A DNA stretch of 64,000 nucleotides, from assembly GCA_009731375.1 (NCBI GenBank), contig BJOX01000020.1, positions 463,978 through 527,977 on the forward strand, given 5' to 3'. This DNA comes from Paulinella micropora (lineage: Eukaryota; Cercozoa; Imbricatea; Euglyphida). A program made the position numbers and the translations under genes. Below the pieces are notes generated by a model. It saw nothing but the letters and a program-made list of their open reading frames with translations, was not told where the DNA came from and made no database searches. Of the stretch, positions 1-33,899 are shown in pieces. Every line of letters starts with the position of its first letter. Positions within the stretch are counted from its first letter, which is position 1.

Positions 1-5
1 AGCAC

Positions 6-87
<82 letters not shown>
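1..87. repeat. (ATT)n microsatellite
   Basis: Almost pure ATT trinucleotide repeat that directly abuts the first SINE-like element. The same repeat lies on both sides of copies 1 and 2 (316-399 and about 670-690). Confidence 0.95.
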
Positions 88-317
88 GACACCGTGATAG
101 CTCAGTGGTCAAGTTCTATCATCTGGGCCTGTCGCCAGTTCGATTCCCGTCGGTGCCACCAGTATTTTCATTGAACATACAGGTCCGTCTGGAAGTGTTG
201 GAACTGCACTTGCGGGGGTGTCATTAGAGCATATCGTCAATTCTTCGTACTCCCCTCACGGGTGAGACGATGGAGGCGCATGTGCAGAAATGCATCAGCC
301 ATTGACAGAGAAGCACT
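88..317 (+). mobile_element. tRNA-derived SINE-like element, copy 1 (reference copy)
   Basis: The 74-nt head (88-161) is tRNA-like. GACACCG (88-94) pairs 6 of 7 with CGGTGCC (151-157), which is followed by a discriminator A and an encoded CCA (159-161). A RNA polymerase III A box lies at 98-108 (TAGCTCAGTGG) and a B box at 138-148 (GTTCGATTCCC), about 30 nt apart. The D and T stems are degenerate, so this is not a functional tRNA gene. A body of about 155 nt follows, beginning with an AGTATTTTCATTGAACATAC motif and ending GAGAAGCACT, and then an (ATT)n tail. An encoded CCA suggests descent from a mature tRNA. Six copies lie in the window. Confidence 0.8.
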
Positions 318-330
318 ATTATTATTATTA

Positions 331-395
<65 letters not shown>

Positions 396-399
396 AATT

Positions 400-669
400 G
401 GACACCGTGATAGCCCAGTGGTGAAGTTCTACCATCTGGGCCCTGTCGCCAGTTCGATTCCCGTCGGTGCCACCAGTATTTTCATTGAACATACCGGTCT
501 ATTTCTGGACCAGTATTTTCATTGAACATACCGGCCCGTCTGGAAGTGTTGGAACTGCCCTTGCGGGGGTGTCATTAGAGCTTATCGTCAATTCTTCGTA
601 CTCCCCTCACGGGTGAGACGATGGAGGCGCATGTGCAGAAATGCATCAGCCATTGACAGAGAAGCACTA
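400..669 (+). mobile_element. tRNA-derived SINE-like element, copy 2
   Basis: Same family as 88-317, with A and B boxes and the (ATT)n tail. It differs by a tandem duplication of about 35 bp just after the tRNA-like head: the ATTTTCATTGAACATACCGG segment occurs twice. The minus-strand copies at 2878-3146 and 33305-33571 share this duplication, so it defines a subfamily. Confidence 0.8.
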
Positions 670-1048
670 TTATTATTATTATTATTATTATCATTATTAA
701 TATTAATACATATGATATATATTCAAGTGTACTATCCCCAACGATAGCTCAATGGAAGAGTAAGTCGGTACAATAACTTGACATATGATTCCTGGTAATA
801 TATATTAATATATAAAGTCACAGAACAGGAAACCCATGTGACTCTAATAATAGAATTCTTTTAACTATCTGTACAGATTTACAGTGACTCAAAGATCGGA
901 TCGCAAAACCTATCAGATCCTGTTGGTTTTTGAGCCTGAGAGTCTTAGTCATCTCGAACATGCAGGCCCAGGGTCGAACCGAAAGGCGGTTGGCTGACAT
1001 GTGTTCTCTGCGGGCAAGTGGCCTGCAACGACCTCGAGATATCCCCAT

Positions 1049-10461
<9,413 letters not shown>

Positions 10462-10469
10462 CTGTCTCT

Positions 10470-10472
10470 TCT

Positions 10473-10519
<47 letters not shown>

Positions 10520-11370
10520 CTGTGTGTGTGTGTGTGTCTGTCTATCTGTCTGTCTGTCTCTCTCCCTCTCTCTCTGTCTCTCTCTCTCTCTCTCAGTCTC
10601 TGTCTCTGTCTCTCTCTTCTCTCTCTCTCTCTCTCTCTGTCTCTCTGTCTGTCTCTCTCTCTGTGTCTGTCTGTCTGTGTCTCTCTCTCTCTGTGTCTTC
10701 CCCCCCCCCCCTCTTCTTTTCTTTTCTTTTTTTCTTCTCCTCTGTCTTTCTCTCTCCTCATACATATGTCGTACATAATTCATTGATACATACATACATA
10801 CATACATGCATGTGCATGCATGCATACACACACATACATAAATACTACATACATACATACATAATTACATACATAATTACATAATTATACATAATTACAT
10901 AATTACATTATTATTATTACATTACATTACATTACATTACATCATTACATTAAATTACATTATTACATTACATTACATGATTACATTACAATACATTATT
11001 ACATTACATTACATGATTACATTGCATTACATTACATTATTACATTACATTACTTTATTACATTACATTACATTATTACATTACATTACATTATCAAATT
11101 ACATTACATTATTACATTACATTACATTAAATTATTACATTACATTACATTACATTACATTATTACATTACATTACATTATTACATTGTTACATTACATT
11201 ATTACATTATTACATTACATTATTACATTACATTACATTACATTAAATTGCATACCATACCATACCATACCATAACATGCCATACATTACCTTACCTTAC
11301 CTTACCTTACCTTACATTACCTTACATTACCTTACCTTACCTTACATTACATTACATTACATACATTACA
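10470..11370. repeat. TC tract, CATA, then ATTAC pentanucleotide array
   Basis: TC/TGTC repeats (10480-10755) are followed by CATA (10790-10870) and then about 480 bp of ATTAC-type pentamers (10865-11360) with interspersed ATT. The last units drift to CCATA and CCTTA. No exon was recognised here, although the missing 5' end of the KDM5-like gene must lie at or beyond this point. Confidence 0.9.
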
Positions 11371-13318
11371 TACATACATACATACAATCATGAATTTATA
11401 CATGCATGCATGCATACATACATACAATACACATACATACATACATACATATCAACTAGCTATAGTATACCTCTGATTTTCTTCGTTTTTGTTTTTGTGA
11501 GTCAAGTAATCAATTCTCACAATGCCCGTCATAAATTTGAAGGGCTTACTTTGCTGATCTCGACTTGCGGTATTAAGACCCTAGTTTCTTATCATCCTTA
11601 TACAATTACTGTATGCATTTGCGGAATGAATACTTATGCGTACGTATGCATGCATGTATGTATGTATACGTATTGTATGTACATATGTATGTATGTATGC
11701 ATGTATCTATGTATGTATGTATGCATGCATTATGTATGTAGTTTGTATGTATGTATGAATTCGAAATTTTGTAGGACAACGCATAATACTTTGAATAGAT
11801 CTATTACATAGATTCGATGGTAGTAGTGAAATTTAAATGCTTGCTCGCATAAAAGACATATAAATTTGACATATAAATTTGAACAGTCTGCAGCTTCCAC
11901 GAAAAGACATATATATAAATTTGACATGTGAATTTGAACCAAAATCGATGTTTGTGTTGTCTCTGAACGAAAGAGAAACATTCTGCATGACAGTCCGTTG
12001 TCACCTTGATTTTCCGTTGAAGTGGTTTCTCCAGCACACTCAGAGCACAGCCAATGTCTGGGCAGCGAATAAAACGGAGGCTGAGTGCAATAACTGTGAT
12101 ACCTGCACGCAGAAACAGAAAGTAGCATCACAAGTCAGTCAAGATCACGCGTACGCGAGTGGTGAATTTCGAGACCTTTGCTTGCACTTTCCGCACGCCA
12201 TCTGATGTCCTGGGTCAGCTGCCGAAAAGCAAACTCGACAAAACGTTGTCAAAAATTCTGTACACGTACAATCTTCTTCGATTCCCCTGCACCGAGCAAG
12301 GCAAGGCACCAAAATTCAACAAACACATCCTCTGTCATAAATTATCAAACAGGAGGCTTGGATTTGTTCAACAAGTGCCTAATTCATGCTGCCTTGGTTC
12401 GATGAATGTTTCTGCGGCGCCGGGCCGACTCAATTTGCAAACTGCGCACGCAGGTACTGCTTGGCTTAGCTTAAGGTCGAAATCAACGTAAACAGCACAA
12501 TTTCATTCCTTTTCAAGAAGAAATTCCAAAACAGACAAACAGAGCCAAAAGAAAGACCAACAAGACTCAACTTAGCGGATGCTGGTAAGCTTGGACGCAC
12601 ACGAGGCGAAAACAGAAAAAAAATAAAAAAACAACCAAAAAAAAAAAAAAAAAAAAGAAAAGGAGTTATTCGGCCGGGACACCCCATTCCACTAAGCGGC
12701 ATTTGCTTGAGCAGCAGCCAAAATCCACGCAATACCGGTTCATCTCAAAGTCGGTATAAGAGCCCGAGAGGGGTTGTGCTCTGCCCCTGTTGGAAAGACG
12801 GACCGCATTCGTTTTCCAAAAGAATTGGCCGGGCCGCTCAAACTCCCTCAGGACTGTCACCTCTGTCTTGGGATTGTTTTAGATTGAACTACTGTATCAA
12901 GTGACCTTCTTTATTCTTCGTCTTCTTTCTTTAGTCAATGCTTTAGTAATGACGAAATTGTACAGCAGAGGAAGCTCCATGGAAAAATTAATCAAAAATA
13001 AACCTAAGCTAGAGATTAATATAATATGGGATCGATATCTATACGATTCTACAATAGAAGCAAGGGCGGCGAAGGAGAAAATTAAATAAGTAATAATGAG
13101 AAACAAAAAAAATTAAGGAAAGAAAGAAAGAAAGAAGGAAAATAAACAAGAAAGAAAGGAAAAGAAAAAAGAAAATGTGAGACTAATGTGGAAAGGGAAA
13201 AGAAACAGCAGGAAAAAGCAGTCAATAAAACCAGGGCCAGTTCGATAAAGTTGAACAAAGGAAATATAGCAAACGGTCAGAAACAGGTAATGAACCCAAA
13301 CACAAGAATGCAAGCGAT
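11370..13318. other. Mostly unique sequence, no gene recognised
   Basis: I find no recognisable exon here. A segment of about 35 bp (AAAAGACATATAAATTTGAC with its flank) occurs twice at 11850-11882 and 11902-11940. The remainder is ordinary-looking sequence with short A-rich runs. The promoter and first exons of the KDM5-like gene may lie here but I cannot define them. Confidence 0.5.
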
Positions 13319-13450
<132 letters not shown>

Positions 13451-13549
13451 AGGCCTAGGCCTTCGGTTTAATGAAGTTAACAATTTAACCTCTGGTCTAT
13501 CCATACAAATCGTTAGCTCAAGAGCTATTGATTTAACTAGATGGTGACC
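13451..13549 (-). mobile_element. Short (TAG)n-tailed repeat element, copy 1
   Basis: A unit of about 100 bp. Read on the minus strand it starts GGTCACCATCTAG, contains a short palindrome AATAGCTCTTGAGCTAA, then a weakly B-box-like GGTTAAATT, and ends AGGCCTAGGCCT directly before a (TAG)n microsatellite. Six copies occur: here, 13752-13859, 31095-31190, 31928-32027, 32389-32482 and 32713-32806, always in this orientation relative to the triplet tail. It is compact and non-coding, probably a SINE or MITE remnant. The tRNA resemblance is too weak to assert. Confidence 0.7.
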
Positions 13550-13678
13550 TACGTCTCAAGTTATTAAAGGTAATGAGAAATTATCAAAATATTAAAGTAT
13601 TAAAATAAAATGACTTAGATTAAAAATATTAAAATAAAATAAAATAATAATAATAATAATAATATAATAATAATAAAA

Positions 13679-13736
<58 letters not shown>

Positions 13737-13751
13737 GCTACTACTACTACT

Positions 13752-13859
13752 CTAGGCCTAGGCCTTCGATTTGATGAAGTTACTCGCACGATACTAGTGA
13801 CCTCTGGTCAGCATACAGATCATTAGCTCAAGAGCTATTGATTTAACCAGATGGTGACC
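13752..13859 (-). mobile_element. Short (TAG)n-tailed repeat element, copy 2
   Basis: Same family as 13451-13549, more diverged in the middle (an inserted CTCGCACGATACTAG stretch). The triplet tail lies on the left at 13680-13750. Confidence 0.7.
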
Positions 13860-14037
13860 AGTGACCCAATAATAATTAAAATAACTGGATATTATAAGAT
13901 AGTAAAATAATAGAATAGTAAAATATAAGAACATTAAAATTATTAAAGTGAAGCGGGGTTGATATTAAATTAACATTAAATTAGTAATCTTAGGAATATT
14001 GAAAAAAAAATTGAAAGAAGAAAGATGTGATAGGTAG

Positions 14038-14104
14038 GGAAAGGTAATGCTCAACAGTCAAGAAACATTAAACGTAGGGACGTTTAAGCTTTCTTCGGTT
14101 GGGG
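14038..14104. mobile_element. Fragment of LINE 3' terminal region
   Basis: The segment containing ACATTAAACGTAGGGACGTT matches 33907-33972, which lies just outside the 3' end of the LINE at 33.9-36.6 kb. It is followed directly by a CTA array. Confidence 0.6.
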
Positions 14105-14107
14105 TTA

Positions 14108-14202
<95 letters not shown>

Positions 14203-14203
14203 G

Positions 14204-14255
<52 letters not shown>

Positions 14256-14370
14256 TGCTACTGCTACTACTACTACTACTGCCACTACTACTACTACTAC
14301 TACTACTCTGCTACTGCTGCTGCTGCTGCTACTACTACTACTACTACTACTACCACTACTACTACTACTA

Positions 14371-14430
<60 letters not shown>

Positions 14431-14563
14431 CTACTACTACTCCTACTACTACTCCTACTACTACTCCTACTACTACTACTACTACTCCTACTCCTACTCC
14501 TACTACTACTACTACTACTACTACGACTACTACTACGACTACTACTAAGTACTACTACTACTG

Positions 14564-14612
<49 letters not shown>

Positions 14613-14651
14613 CACTACTACTAGTAGTACTACTACTAGTACTAGTACTAG

Positions 14652-14700
<49 letters not shown>

Positions 14701-14704
14701 GCTG

Positions 14705-14772
<68 letters not shown>

Positions 14773-14816
14773 GTTGCTACTGCTACTTACGCTGCTGCCT
14801 CTGCTGAGGAAGCCGC

Positions 14817-15545
<729 letters not shown>

Positions 15546-15578
15546 ATCTATCTATCTATCTGTCTATCTATCTGTCTA

Positions 15579-15649
<71 letters not shown>

Positions 15650-16060
15650 GTCTGTCTGTCTATCTATCTATCTATATATCTATCTATCCATCCATCCATC
15701 CATCCCATCCCATCCCATTACATCCCATCCCATCCCATCCCATCCCATCCCATCCATCTCATCCCATCCCATCCCGTCCCATCCCGTCCCGTCCCGTCCC
15801 GTCCCGTCCCGTCCCGTCCCGTCCCGTCCCGTCCCGTCCCGTCCCGTCCCGTCCTGTCCCGTCCCGTCCCGTCCCGTCCCGTCCTGTCCCGTCCTGTCCT
15901 GTCCTGTCCTGTCCTGTCCTATCCTATCCTGTCCTGTCCTGTCCTGTCCTGTCCTGTCCTGTCCTGTCCTGTCGGTCTGNNNNNNNNNNNNNNNNNNNNC
16001 CCAACCCAACCCAACCCAACCCAACCCAACCCAACCCAACCCAACCCAACCTAACCTAAC

Positions 16061-16172
<112 letters not shown>

Positions 16173-16200
16173 TTAATCTATCTATCTATCAACTATCTAT

Positions 16201-16455
16201 CAAATCTGCTGCAACAGAGCTATTGCGCCAGGACTGCGCGCAGCGTCGGCAGCACGGCCTTGCAAGATGACTGGCGAAGCTCGCAAGTTCGAGGAAAAGA
16301 ATCTTTCATCTCTGGAGCATGGCTTGAAGCAACTGCTTCGCGATCACATCTACGTCATGCCTGACACGCATGCGTTCAGTTTTGTGATTGGAGAAAGCAT
16401 GGTCTTTGTCGACGTGTCCAAGGAAAAAATGGACGCCGACGTCACGGAAAAATAA
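16201..16455 (+). CDS. Possible terminal exon or small protein, unrecognised
   Basis: An open frame from ATG 16267 encodes 62 residues of ordinary composition (KFEEKNLSSLEHGLKQLL, then a hydrophobic-acidic stretch) ending in TAA. The frame also stays open upstream to 16201, and an acceptor-like CTGCAACAG occurs at about 16209-16217, so this may be the last exon of a plus-strand gene whose other exons are lost in repeats. I recognise no family. Confidence 0.3.
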   Translation, partial: QICCNRAIAPGLRAASAARPCKMTGEARKFEEKNLSSLEHGLKQLLRDHIYVMPDTHAFSFVIGESMVFVDVSKEKMDADVTEK

Positions 16456-17070
16456 GTCATATTCGTACTAGCTTACCAGGTCACTCCCCTACCTTTGGCG
16501 TTTCTCTTTCCTCCTCTGAGCATGCCTCAGGGAGCAAGGGGACCATTATGACACGTACGTACAGGGTCAAGAAACTGATGATGCTAGCTGCCAAGTTGCC
16601 TCTTGTCAAATATTCCTATATTCCTTGCTATGAGACACTTTCGCCACGCTCGTGCTGGTGTTGTTGTGTAGCTGGATTGCCTGTGTGACACTGCACTTTG
16701 ATGATGTTGGCGACACAACGAGCAAGTGACCGTGATGTGGCGATTAATCCACGAACTCCGCTTGCTTAAAGCCTCGGCAAATATCGCGCCGCGTCACTGT
16801 CCCACGGCCAGCCGCAAGCCTGAATCTCGTCGTGGCCCTTTTACCAGCTTTAAGTTACGAGTAACTTGAATCCATTCTCGTAAGCCAAATTATATATTAA
16901 AAAAATCACCTAAAGCTCAACTTGAGTTAGCAAGCCGTCAACTTGAAGTAATCAATAATTTCCGATCCAGCATGTTTGAAACGATGATCAACCGAGGACG
17001 CTAAACAGTGCATCGGGTCTCTGCACCTGAAGTAAACTGTGACTTCATTTTTTTTTCACTTTATTTTATT

Positions 17071-17125
<55 letters not shown>

Positions 17126-17138
17126 TCTATTTATCTAT

Positions 17139-17217
<79 letters not shown>

Positions 17218-18960
17218 CTTATTTATTTATTTATTTATTTGTAGTATTCATTCACTTATATATATATATGTATATACATACATACATATATATATGTATA
17301 TATATATGTATATATACATACATACATACATACATATATATATATATACATATATATGTATTACTGTCGACATTCATTTTAGACTTCTTTACAACAATAA
17401 AGAAGTTTGACATATATAAAAACTTTGACATATATAGAAACTTTGACTTATATAGAAAATTTGACACGTCAAACTTTTTATATAGGTCAAATTTTTCATA
17501 TAAGTCAAAGTTTTTTACATAGGTTAAACTTTTTATACGTCACGGCCCGTAATTTTTTTATAGGTTTAACTTTTGCTATAAATCATGTGGATAATCAAAC
17601 TTTCCAATACGTCGAAAAATATAATATTATTATTAATATTAATATTATTAACTTAGTAATGCAATTCAAATTTTCAGTAAAATCTTGTTAATAATATTTT
17701 TATTAATAATAACAATTACTAGTATATATTCAACTGAGCAGCAGTAATCATAGCCTGTATTAGTTGACTATAACTTTCCGATCAACTGACTGACCGTGGC
17801 AAAAAACGAATATATCATAGTAATATAATATTATTAAAATTTATTTTAGTGTAACCGTAGGCTTCATTAATTTTGGGGTATGATGCAATGTCGGTACTGT
17901 CGCGCCACAAAGGTGAGATTGATTGCAAATGCAAACGCTTTGAAAATTTCTTCCCGAAAAGCTCAGTCCTGTACCGTGCCCTGTGAGCCTCCGCCCGCAT
18001 CGACCCGGCTCAGTCCGCTTCACATTCTGGAAAACCCGCAGTGACTCGCATGGCATGAACTCTGGAAACTTCAAGTAAGCAGCGGCAGGCGAACAACTCT
18101 CACCCCCACAGCAAGAAGAAGCAGATGAGAGTCCTAAACTTCGCCGCGCCCCCGTGAAATTTTGCAGTATCATGAGTCTACAACGAGAATATGTTAGGTA
18201 ATAGGTTGGTAACTGAGTCTCCATGTATTTAACCGGGCCGGTTATACGGTTCGGACCGACGTGTGTAAAGGTACGAGTTAGGTTCGGACCGACGTGTGTA
18301 AAAGGTACGAGTTAGGTCCGTAATTGACAGAGTAATTATAATTTAATACCAATCAACGTGACAGGCTGACTACTGACTGGCACTGCCTGGCGTGGCCAGC
18401 TTACGGTTCTTGGCGGCCGGGAAAAGTCCGCGAATTATTCGATTTTGAATTATTTAGTAAAAAATTTACTCTATTAATATTAGTAAACTCAGTATCAACA
18501 TTATTAATATTATTTGAACATAGTCACGGTCACTTGAGTCAGTGAACCCTTCCGAACTATGATGATTTATTGCAGTATTGTACCGATATTCTAATCAGTG
18601 ACTATGACAATCTTTGAGTGCAGTGATATTACAGTAACTTAATCTTGAATGGAATTCAACTTGGAGAAGCATAAGTAACATGAAGAGCGAGAAGTTCGTA
18701 AGCTTACCCGGCCGCCGAGGCTTTTTGACACAAACACTTTTAAGTTAGAGAATACTTGCCACTCGTAGACATGAGTGGCCCAGAAGCGCAAACGAGAATC
18801 GAAGGTACTAATAAAGAGGCGAGAAGGATTCCGGAAAAGAGAAAGGACTGACGTCGACAGGAGCCATGACGATCGATACAGCTGATCATGCACTTTTCAT
18901 CATGTTCAACGTCACCAGTACGGCTAGCATACCGGCAACTTGAATGATTTCGAATTTTGA
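16456..18960. other. Intergenic region with TTTA array and AT-rich palindromic repeats
   Basis: No gene recognised. TTTA repeats fill 17062-17240 and TA/CATA 17255-17365. At 17403-17575, units of TTTGACATATATA-type sequence appear first direct, then inverted (ATATAGGTCAAA). A 38-bp unit (GGTTCGGACCGACGTGTGTA with flank) is repeated twice at 18243-18320. The stretch 17800-18240 is unique without a convincing ORF. Confidence 0.6.
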
Positions 18961-19020
18961 AACATGGCTGGAGGTACTGACCGCACGTACGAGGGGAACC
19001 AGGCCTGGCGTGCCTGTCTT

Positions 19021-31190
<12,170 letters not shown>

Positions 31191-31289
31191 TACGTCTCAA
31201 ATGATTAAGAATAATAAAAATTAAATTATTCAAAATATTAAAGTATTGAAAATTAAATTACATAGATTGAAAATATTAAAGTAAAAATA

Positions 31290-31660
31290 AAAGGGAAGGT
31301 TATATATATGTATATACATATATATATAAAGTTAATAAAAGTGGAAGTAAATATGTATATATATAATATATATTATATAATATTATATGTACATATATAT
31401 ATATATATATATATATTGAAAATATTAAAGTAAAAACAAAAGGGAAGGTTATATATATGTATATACATACATATATAAAGTTAATAAAAGTGGAAGTAAA
31501 TATGTATAGATATAACATATTATATATTATATAATATTATATGTATATGTATATACATATGTGTGTATAAATAATATGTATATATATGTATGTATATATA
31601 TATATATTATATGCATTTATATGTATATATATGTATATATATACGTTGAAGGTGTTATAA
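31290..31660. repeat. TA-rich repeats with a duplicated 135-bp unit
   Basis: AAAGGGAAGGTTATATATAT and the following GTTAATAAAAGTGGAAGTAA occur twice (from about 31289 and 31438), each followed by (TA)n. Confidence 0.8.
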
Positions 31661-31664
31661 TCCC

Positions 31665-31852
31665 ATTCAGTTGTATATATAACGGTGGCGCTCACAGAAG
31701 CTGGAAGACACGAGGTGACTCCCCAAGGCGGTTTGGCTAACCACACTCTGGCTTAGGATGTGAACAACGCTGAACTTGTCCCACATTCAGGTATCATCTG
31801 ATGATGAGGTGTCCAACGCCCTCTTTAGGCCCGTAGGCAGTGTCAGGATTGC
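31665..31852 (-). mobile_element. 5'-truncated LINE copy (3' end only)
   Basis: Closely matches 34010-34185, the 3' terminal part of the LINE at 33.9-36.6 kb, including GACACGAGGTGACTCCCCAA and GTAGGCAGTGTCAGGAT. Loss of everything upstream is the usual 5' truncation of LINE retrotransposition. Confidence 0.75.
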
Positions 31853-31870
31853 TACTACTACTACTACTAC

Positions 31871-31927
<57 letters not shown>

Positions 31928-31929
<2 letters not shown>

Positions 31930-32024
31930 GGCCTAGGCCTTCGATTTAATGAAGTTAAGAAATTTAACCTCTGGTCATCCATACAAATCGTTAGCTCAAG
32001 AGCTATTGATTTAACTTGATGGTG

Positions 32025-32027
<3 letters not shown>
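31928..32027 (-). mobile_element. Short (TAG)n-tailed repeat element, copy 4
   Basis: Same family as 13451-13549. Triplet tail at 31851-31927. Confidence 0.7.
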
Positions 32028-32088
<61 letters not shown>

Positions 32089-32134
32089 TACTACTATACT
32101 ACTACTATACTACTACTACTGTACTACTACTACT

Positions 32135-32181
<47 letters not shown>

Positions 32182-32241
32182 TTACGACTACTACTACTAC
32201 TCCTACTCCTACTCCTACTCCTACTACTACTACTACTACCA

Positions 32242-32299
<58 letters not shown>

Positions 32300-32306
32300 C
32301 ACTACT

Positions 32307-32362
<56 letters not shown>

Positions 32363-32388
32363 GTACTACTACTACTACTACTACTACT

Positions 32389-32482
32389 AGGCCTAGGCCT
32401 TCGATCTACTGAAGTTATTTAACTTCTGATCATCCATACAAATCGTTAGCTCAAGAGCTATTGATTTAACTAGATGGTGACC
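32389..32482 (-). mobile_element. Short (TAG)n-tailed repeat element, copy 5
   Basis: Same family. Triplet tail at 32030-32388, with TAC/TCC variants. Confidence 0.7.
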
Positions 32483-32520
32483 CTAATCATGATTATCAAA
32501 GTAAATGTTATTATTATCAT

Positions 32521-32620
<100 letters not shown>

Positions 32621-32646
32621 GCTACTACTACCACTACTACTACCAG

Positions 32647-32697
<51 letters not shown>

Positions 32698-32712
32698 CAC
32701 TACTACTACTAC

Positions 32713-32806
32713 TAGGCCTAGGCCTTCGATTTAATGAAGTTAAGTTTAACTTCTGATCATCCATACAAATCGTTAGCTCAAGAGCTATTGATTTAACTAG
32801 ATGACC
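32713..32806 (-). mobile_element. Short (TAG)n-tailed repeat element, copy 6
   Basis: Same family. Triplet tail at 32520-32712. Copies 4, 5 and 6 lie head to tail with their own microsatellites, forming a tandem series. Confidence 0.7.
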
Positions 32807-32870
32807 CTAATCTTAATCATTAGGTAATAATAATTATTAATATAGAAGTAATGATAAAGTAATAATAATG

Positions 32871-32920
<50 letters not shown>

Positions 32921-32921
<1 letters not shown>

Positions 32922-32978
32922 GTGCTTCTCTGTCAATGGCTGATGCATTTCTGCACATGCGCCTCCATCGTCTCACCC
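32921..32978 (-). mobile_element. tRNA-derived SINE-like element, copy 4 (cut by gap)
   Basis: Only the tail-proximal 58 bases (AGTGCTTCTCTGTCAATGGC onward) are visible before a 10-N gap. (AAT)n lies on both sides. Confidence 0.75.
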
Positions 32979-32989
32979 NNNNNNNNNNA

Positions 32990-33042
<53 letters not shown>

Positions 33043-33077
33043 TAATAATAATAATAATAATAATATGTATGTATCGT

Positions 33078-33240
33078 CTGCCAATTGCTGAGCCAAAAGG
33101 CCATGTGCATCCAGTCCTCCATACCATAAGGAAAGTCTCCACACCAATCGGTGGAATAAAGGAAGTGACGGCATAGAACATTACTCTAGGAGCTTTATAC
33201 CAATCAGCCCATGGAAAGGACCGATGGCCTATGTACTCCC
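33078..33240 (+). mobile_element. Second (AAT)n-flanked repeat family, copy 1
   Basis: A 163-bp unit from CTGCCAATTGCTGAGCCAAA to CTATGTACTCCC, flanked by (AAT)n on both sides. Other copies are 33647-33711 (cut by gap) and 40702-40866. It alternates with the SINE-like family (SINE, AAT, this unit, AAT, SINE, AAT, this unit). No pol III boxes were recognised. Confidence 0.7.
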
Positions 33241-33299
<59 letters not shown>

Positions 33300-33304
33300 G
33301 TAAT

Positions 33305-33571
33305 AGTGCTTCTCTGTCAATGGCTGATGCATTTCTGCACATGCGCCTCCATCGTCTCACCCGTGAGGGGAGTACGAAGAATTGACGATAAGCTCTAATG
33401 ACACCCCCGCAAGGGCAGTTCCAACACTTCCAGACGGGCCGGTATGTTCAATGAAAATACTGGTCCAGACGGATCGGTATGTTCAATGAAAATACTGGTG
33501 GCACCGACGGGAATCGAACTGGCGACAGGGCCCAGATGGTAGAACTTGACCACTGGGCTATCACGGTGTCC
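33305..33571 (-). mobile_element. tRNA-derived SINE-like element, copy 5
   Basis: Full-length inverted copy with A and B boxes and the internal duplication seen at 400-669. Confidence 0.8.
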
Positions 33572-33576
33572 AAAAA

Positions 33577-33637
<61 letters not shown>

Positions 33638-33646
33638 GTGTATCTC

Positions 33647-33711
33647 CTGCCAATTGCTGAGCCAAAAGGCCATGTGCATCCAGTCCTCCATTCCATAAGG
33701 AAAGTCTGAAG
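33647..33711 (+). mobile_element. Second (AAT)n-flanked repeat family, copy 2 (cut by gap)
   Basis: The first 65 bases match 33078 onward before the N run at 33712-33748, which is followed by poly(A). Confidence 0.7.
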
Positions 33712-33748
33712 NNNNNNNNNNNNNNNNNNNNNNNNNNNNNNNNNNNNN

Positions 33749-33863
<115 letters not shown>

Positions 33864-33899
33864 CAAACAAACAAACAAACAAAAAAAAAGGAGAGAGGG

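Noticed and set aside
88-161. Functional tRNA gene
   Set aside because: A and B boxes and acceptor pairing are present, but the D and T stems do not form, CCA is encoded, and six copies share a non-tRNA body. It is a SINE-like head.
17815-18224. Minus-strand ORF of 127 codons downstream of SMU1
   Set aside because: No recognisable domain, no splice context and ordinary intergenic composition. I could not support it as a gene.
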